In this document: piece by piece, positions 60,241 through 64,000 of the stretch
Layout: each line of letters opens with the position of its first letter
Position numbering within the stretch: position 1 is the stretch's first letter
Source of the DNA: Hyphomicrobiales bacterium
Lineage (GTDB): Bacteria > Pseudomonadota > Alphaproteobacteria > Rhizobiales > Beijerinckiaceae
Assembly (NCBI GenBank): GCA_900466745.1
Contig: UBNE01000008.1
Coordinates: 23,102 to 87,101, forward strand
Reading direction: 5' to 3'
DNA: 64,000 nucleotides
The notes under the pieces: model-generated
What the model was told of the DNA's origin: nothing
The model's database searches: none
The model's input: only the letters and a program-made list of their open reading frames with translations
Made by a program: the position numbers and the translations under genes

Positions 60241-60309
60241 AGTCCGGACCTTTCCGGCCTATTTTAGCTGCGTCGCGCGAAAGGCGCGTCTGATCGAGAG
60301 GATACGTCA

Positions 60310-60720
60310 CTGAACCGTCAAATCCTTGGCGAAGCCGAGCCGAAGCCGCTTCCCCAGGCTGCTATCGCGGACAATCCCTCTGCCGATAGCATCGCCCTCG
60401 CCCTGCGCGTCCTGGACGAGATGAAGGCCGAGGATGTCACGGTGATCGACCTCGTGGGCAAGACCTCGCTGGCCGATGCGATGATCATCGCCTCGGGCCG
60501 CGTCAACCGCCATGTCGCCTCGATTGCCGAAACCCTGATCGAAGCCCTGAAGGATGCCGGGCTGCCCCCGCCGAAGGTCGAGGGCATGCCGGCCTGCGAC
60601 TGGGTGCTGATCGATACGGGCGACATCATCGTCCACATCTTCCGGCCGGAAGTGCGCGAGTTCTACAATCTCGAGAAGATGTGGGGCGCCGACCGGCCGA
60701 ACGAACGCCTCGTCGGCTGA
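60310..60720 (+). CDS. rsfS: Ribosome silencing factor RsfS
   Basis: RsfS binds L14 and keeps ribosomal subunits apart in slow growth. The core KAEDVTVIDLVGKTSLADAM, IIASGRVNRHVASIAETLIE, GMPACDWVLIDTGDIIVHIF and REFYNLEKMWG is unmistakable. The first ATG (60421) leaves out the helix normally preceding this core. A CTG at 60310, with GAGAGG eight bases before it, restores it (residues LNRQILGEAEPK to ALRVLDE). No ATG, GTG or TTG lies between the upstream stop (60265) and 60421. I list the CTG; if ATG 60421 is used, the protein has 99 residues. rlmH follows after six bases. Confidence 0.9.
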   Translation: MNRQILGEAEPKPLPQAAIADNPSADSIALALRVLDEMKAEDVTVIDLVGKTSLADAMIIASGRVNRHVASIAETLIEALKDAGLPPPKVEGMPACDWVLIDTGDIIVHIFRPEVREFYNLEKMWGADRPNERLVG

Positions 60721-60726
60721 CGGGGC

Positions 60727-61206
60727 GTGCGGCTCGCGGTCATCGCCGTCGGCCGGCTCAAGGACGGGCCGGAACGGGAGCTCTGCGAGCGCTATCGCGA
60801 GCGCGCGCTGGCGCTCGGCCGCAGCATCGGCTTGAGCGGCCCCGACCTCGTCGAGATCGCCGAGGGCCGGGGCCGGCGCCCGGAGGAGCGCAAGCGCGAG
60901 GAGGCGCAGGCCATCCTCGGGAAGCTCCAGCCCGGGCTGGTCGTCGCGCTCGACGAGCGCGGAAGACATCTCGGCAGCGAGGCCTTCGCCCAGCGCCTTG
61001 CCGCCGCGCGCGATGCCGGCACCGGCCATGCCAGCCTGATCATCGGCGGCGCCGACGGGCTGAGCGAGGAGATCCGCGACAGGGCCGACATCACGCTCGC
61101 CTTCGGCGCCCTGACCATTCCGCACCAGATCGTGCGGGCCCTCGCGCTCGAGCAGCTCTATCGCGCGATGACGATCATCGCCGGCCACCCCTATCATCGC
61201 ATATGA
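60727..61206 (+). CDS. rlmH: 23S rRNA (pseudouridine-1915-N3)-methyltransferase RlmH
   Basis: RlmH methylates pseudouridine 1915 of 23S rRNA (SPOUT family). The 159-residue protein has [55 protein letters not shown] and the knot signature [20 protein letters not shown] with [10 protein letters not shown] at the end. GTG 60727 is the only close start. Its stop overlaps the next ATG (ATGA). Confidence 0.96.
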   Translation: MRLAVIAVGRLKDGPERELCERYRERALALGRSIGLSGPDLVEIAEGRGRRPEERKREEAQAILGKLQPGLVVALDERGRHLGSEAFAQRLAAARDAGTGHASLIIGGADGLSEEIRDRADITLAFGALTIPHQIVRALALEQLYRAMTIIAGHPYHRI

Positions 61207-62687
61207 GCCTGCTCCGCTCCCTGATTCGCGCTGCCATGATTCCGGCCGTCCGGCTCCGGGCATTTCCGTCGTTGCGGGCCCCCGGGCCTCGCCTTCGGCA
61301 AGCCCGAGGACAGGGTCGGCGAAGCCATCCAGGGGGGCGTCGCCCTCTGCCCCTGGATGGCCTCGTCGCCGCGCTCCTCGCCATGACGGTTTGCGTCCTC
61401 GCCCTTCCCGCCCAGGCTCAGACCGCCCAGCCCGATCCCGAGGCGCTCCAGCGCGAGGCGATGCAGAAGCTGGTCGAGAAGCAGGCGCGCGAGGCCGAGC
61501 TGAAGGCGATCGAGCAGCGGCTGGCCGGCAACAAGGAGGCGCGCGAAAAGCTGGAAGGCGAGATCGCCGCGATCCGCGCCGACCGCGCCGCGCTCAACAA
61601 GGCCCTGCTCGACACCACCGCCCGCACCCAGGCCGGCGAGGAGAAGCTCGGCGAGCTCGAGAAGCGCCTGTCGCTGCTGCAATCCAGCGAGGCGGCGATC
61701 CGCCGCTCGCTCGAGAGCCGGCGCGGGCTGATCGCGGAGGTGCTGGCGGCGCTGCAGCGCATCGGCCGCCGCCCGCCGCCCGCCGTGCTGGTCCGGCCCG
61801 AGGACATCCTCGAGGCCGTCCGGGCCTCGATGCTGCTCGGCGCCGTGGTGCCGGATCTGCGGCAGGAGGTCGAGATCCTCGGCACCGACCTCGCCGAGCT
61901 GGTGCGGCTGCGCGACGGAATCGCCTCCGAGAAGGTCGGGATCGGCGCCGAGATGGAGCAGCTCGCCGGCGAGCGCCGGCGCCTCGCCGCGCTGATCGAG
62001 GCCAGGCGCGAGCGCGAGGCCAGCGCGGCCAAGGATGCCGAGGCGCAGAAGGCGATCGGCGCCGAGCTCGCCGGCCAGGCCCGTTCGATGCGCGACTTCG
62101 TCGAGCGGATCGAGAAGGAGATCTCGGTCGCCAGCAAGGCCGCCGACGACGCCCGCAAGGCGATCGAGCAGGAGACCCGCGAGCAGCGCGAGCGGATGAC
62201 GGCGCTGGCCTTCCGGGACCCGGCGCGGCTCGCCCCCAAGATCGCCTTCGCCGACGCCCGGGGCATGCTTTCGCTGCCGGTTGCGGGTTCACGATTGCGT
62301 GGTTTCGGCGATCCGGACGGCGCCGGCGGCACGACGCGCGGAATTTCGCTGGAAACCCGTCCCGGCGCCCTAGTTTCGGCGCCTTCTGACGGTTGGGTCG
62401 TTTACGCGGGTCCGTTCCGCTCCTTCGGGCAGCTCTTGATCCTGAATGCCGGCGGCGGATACTACATGTTGCTGGCCGGAATGCAGCGGATCGATGTCGC
62501 CCTCAACCAGTTCGTCCTCGCCGGCGAGCCTGTTGCGGTGATGGGCGAAACATCGGAAGCTGCCGCGACGACAGTGGGAGTGGGAACCGGCCAGCCGGTT
62601 CTGTATATTGAATTCAGGAAAGACGGCGCCTCGATCGACCCGGCGCCGTGGTGGACGAAATCGCAAGGCGAAAAGGTTCGCGGATGA
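61203..62687 (+). CDS. EnvC-like murein hydrolase activator (degenerate M23 domain)
   Basis: This 494-residue periplasmic protein resembles EnvC, which activates amidases at division. A long coiled coil (residues about 75-330, e.g. [20 protein letters not shown]) is followed by an M23-like domain ([60 protein letters not shown]). The LytM zinc ligands are not kept (usual HxxxD and HxH), as in other activators. The signal region [20 protein letters not shown] is preceded by about 50 residues that include a palindromic insert. The ATG 61203 start overlaps rlmH (ATGA); ATG 61383 is an alternative. Confidence 0.85.
   Translation: MSLLRSLIRAAMIPAVRLRAFPSLRAPGPRLRQARGQGRRSHPGGRRPLPLDGLVAALLAMTVCVLALPAQAQTAQPDPEALQREAMQKLVEKQAREAELKAIEQRLAGNKEAREKLEGEIAAIRADRAALNKALLDTTARTQAGEEKLGELEKRLSLLQSSEAAIRRSLESRRGLIAEVLAALQRIGRRPPPAVLVRPEDILEAVRASMLLGAVVPDLRQEVEILGTDLAELVRLRDGIASEKVGIGAEMEQLAGERRRLAALIEARREREASAAKDAEAQKAIGAELAGQARSMRDFVERIEKEISVASKAADDARKAIEQETREQRERMTALAFRDPARLAPKIAFADARGMLSLPVAGSRLRGFGDPDGAGGTTRGISLETRPGALVSAPSDGWVVYAGPFRSFGQLLILNAGGGYYMLLAGMQRIDVALNQFVLAGEPVAVMGETSEAAATTVGVGTGQPVLYIEFRKDGASIDPAPWWTKSQGEKVRG
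61324..61361. repeat. Palindromic element within the EnvC-like N-terminal coding region
   Basis: GCCATCCAGGGG (61324-61335) and CCCCTGGATGGC (61350-61361) are perfect arms. Just upstream, CGGGCCTCGCCTTCGGC faces GCCCGAGG. They encode part of the Arg/Pro/Gly-rich residues 12-53, which lie before the signal core. Confidence 0.6.
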
Positions 62688-64000
62688 TGCGCAAGGTTTC
62701 TCTCGTTCTCGCCGGCGCCATCATGGGCGCGGGCCTGACCGGACTGGCGACCCAGACGAGGCTCCTGAGTTCGACCAGCGCCGTCGCCGCCTCGGCCGAG
62801 GTCTATCGCAGCCTCAACCTGTTCGGCGACATCTTCGAGAAGATTCGCACCGACTATGTCGACAAGCCCGACGAGCAGAAGCTGATCGAGGCCGCGATCA
62901 ACGGCATGGTCTCCTCGCTCGACCCGCACTCCTCCTATCTCGACGCGAAATCCTTCCGCGAGATGGACACCGACATGCGCGGCCAGTTCGGCGGGCTCGG
63001 CATCGAGGTGACGATGGAGGACGGCGTCCTCAAGGTCGCCAAGCCGATCAAGGACACGCCCGCCTCCAAGGCGGGCATCCTCGCCAACGACATCATCCGC
63101 CAGATCGACGGGCAGGAGGTCAAGGGCCTCTCCCTGACCCAGGCGGTCGACAAGATGCGCGGCCTGATCAACACCCAGGTGACGCTGAAGGTCGAGCGCC
63201 CCGGCAAGCCCGAGCCGCTCGACTTCACCCTGACCCGCCAGACCATCGTCGTCCCGGCCGTGGAGGAGCGCGTCGAGGGCGATCTCAGCTATATCCGCAT
63301 CGGCACCTTCTCCGAGCAGACCTATGACGGGCTGCGCAAGGCGATCGAGAAGACCACGAGCGAGATCGGCGCCGACAAGATCAAGGGCTACATCATAGAC
63401 CTGCGCAACAACCGCGGCGGACGCCTCGACCAGTCGGTGCTGGTCTCCGACGCCTTCCTGGAGCGCGGCAAGATCGTCTCGACCCGCGGCCGCAACGCCG
63501 AGGAGACCCAGGTCTTCAACGCCAAGGCGGGCGACCTGACCAAGGGCAAGCCGATCGTCGTGCTGATCAACGGCTCGACCGCCTCGGCGGCCGAGATCGT
63601 CTCGGGCGCGCTGCAGGACCACAAGCGCGCCACCATCATCGGCACGCGCTCCTTCGGCAAGGGCTCGGTCCAGACCGTGATCCCGCTCGGCTCCAATGGC
63701 GGCCTGCGCCTGACCACGGCGCGCTACTACACGCCGTCGGGCAACTCGATCCAGGCCAGGGGCATCACGCCGGACATCGAGGTCCTGCAGGACATCCCGC
63801 AGGAACTCAAGGACAAGATCGTCGACAACAAGGGCGAAGCCGCGCTGAAGGGCCACCTCAAGGCCGGCGAGGGCGAGGAGCAGTCCGGCTCCAGCTCCTA
63901 TGTCCCCAACGATCCCAAGAAGGACACCCAGCTCCTCGCCGCGATCGACCTGCTGCACGGGGTCAAGAGGGACGCGACCGCCGCCGCGCCGAAGCCGGCC
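62684..64000 (+). CDS. ctpA: S41 family C-terminal processing protease CtpA, 3' end outside window
   Basis: This periplasmic processing protease opens with a signal or anchor (RKVSLVLAGAIMGAGLTGLA). A PDZ domain covers about residues 90-175 (GQFGGLGIEVTMEDGVLKVA). The S41 catalytic domain has DLRNNRGGRLDQSVLVSDAF, the nucleophile Ser in INGSTASAAEIVSGALQDH and Lys in TRSFGKGSVQTVIPL. I read 439 residues to the window edge. The ATG 62684 overlaps the EnvC-like stop (ATGA), so they may be coupled. This pairing (EnvC-like plus CtpA) is typical of the order and links to cell-envelope remodelling. Confidence 0.94.
   Translation, partial: MMRKVSLVLAGAIMGAGLTGLATQTRLLSSTSAVAASAEVYRSLNLFGDIFEKIRTDYVDKPDEQKLIEAAINGMVSSLDPHSSYLDAKSFREMDTDMRGQFGGLGIEVTMEDGVLKVAKPIKDTPASKAGILANDIIRQIDGQEVKGLSLTQAVDKMRGLINTQVTLKVERPGKPEPLDFTLTRQTIVVPAVEERVEGDLSYIRIGTFSEQTYDGLRKAIEKTTSEIGADKIKGYIIDLRNNRGGRLDQSVLVSDAFLERGKIVSTRGRNAEETQVFNAKAGDLTKGKPIVVLINGSTASAAEIVSGALQDHKRATIIGTRSFGKGSVQTVIPLGSNGGLRLTTARYYTPSGNSIQARGITPDIEVLQDIPQELKDKIVDNKGEAALKGHLKAGEGEEQSGSSSYVPNDPKKDTQLLAAIDLLHGVKRDATAAAPKPA

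Overview
The window looks like chromosomal DNA of a high-GC alphaproteobacterium of the order Hyphomicrobiales, probably a Bosea-like genus. The reasons are the class I lysyl-tRNA synthetase, the abundance of solute-binding proteins (peptide, NMT1, Tct, phosphonate), the DUF6481 and S21 proteins, the proB-proA-nadD-rsfS-rlmH-EnvC-CtpA order, and the many short palindromic repeats. No rRNA, tRNA, insertion sequence, phage or CRISPR was seen. The genus is an inference. All coordinates and motifs were read by eye.

Layout: (1) 1-4.9 kb: the start of a peptide-binding protein gene, then divergent uronate catabolism genes (uxaC and an UxuB-like reductase) behind an UxuR/ExuR-like operator, then a family 3 solute-binding protein. 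(2) 5-12 kb: an M20 amidohydrolase, class I lysyl-tRNA synthetase, and a peptide-type ABC importer (binding protein and two permeases, no ATPase). (3) 12-18.1 kb: a six-gene minus-strand operon behind a TPP riboswitch, with a LuxE-like acyl-protein synthetase, LuxC-like acyl-CoA reductase, ThiZ/ThiX/ThiY-like ABC importer and an SDR. This is the most unusual system here. It may import an oxidised (carboxylate) thiamine precursor and reduce it. (4) 18.3-23.7 kb: an enoyl-CoA hydratase/isomerase, a tctCBA tricarboxylate-type transporter, and a secreted protease-like protein that seems to have lost its catalytic residues. (5) 24-31.5 kb: an alpha-2-macroglobulin and PBP1C pair. (6) 31.7-36.6 kb: an RND efflux pair and a divergent TetR regulator with two operator-like palindromes between them.

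(7) 36.7-49.3 kb: a full C-P lyase region: phnCDE1E2, phnF, phnGHIJKLM, a DUF1045 2H-phosphoesterase, phnN (opposite strand) and a phosphonate-associated acetyltransferase. Two PhnF-like operators lie between phnF and phnG. Palindromic repeats lie in frame inside phnI and at the 3' end of phnJ. (8) 49.4-55.8 kb: a globin-coupled chemoreceptor, an ETF-beta-type methyltransferase, a glycosyltransferase, and an ECF sigma / anti-sigma / secreted subtilase operon. (9) 56-64 kb: a DUF6481 protein and rpsU on the minus strand, then the housekeeping series proB, proA, nadD, rsfS, rlmH, an EnvC-like protein and ctpA (cut by the window edge).

A theme across the window is short palindromic repeats of several families. 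They sit between genes, often as terminator-like structures, and in at least five places they appear to have entered coding frames (ThiY-like protein, PbpC, PhnI, PhnJ, EnvC-like protein).
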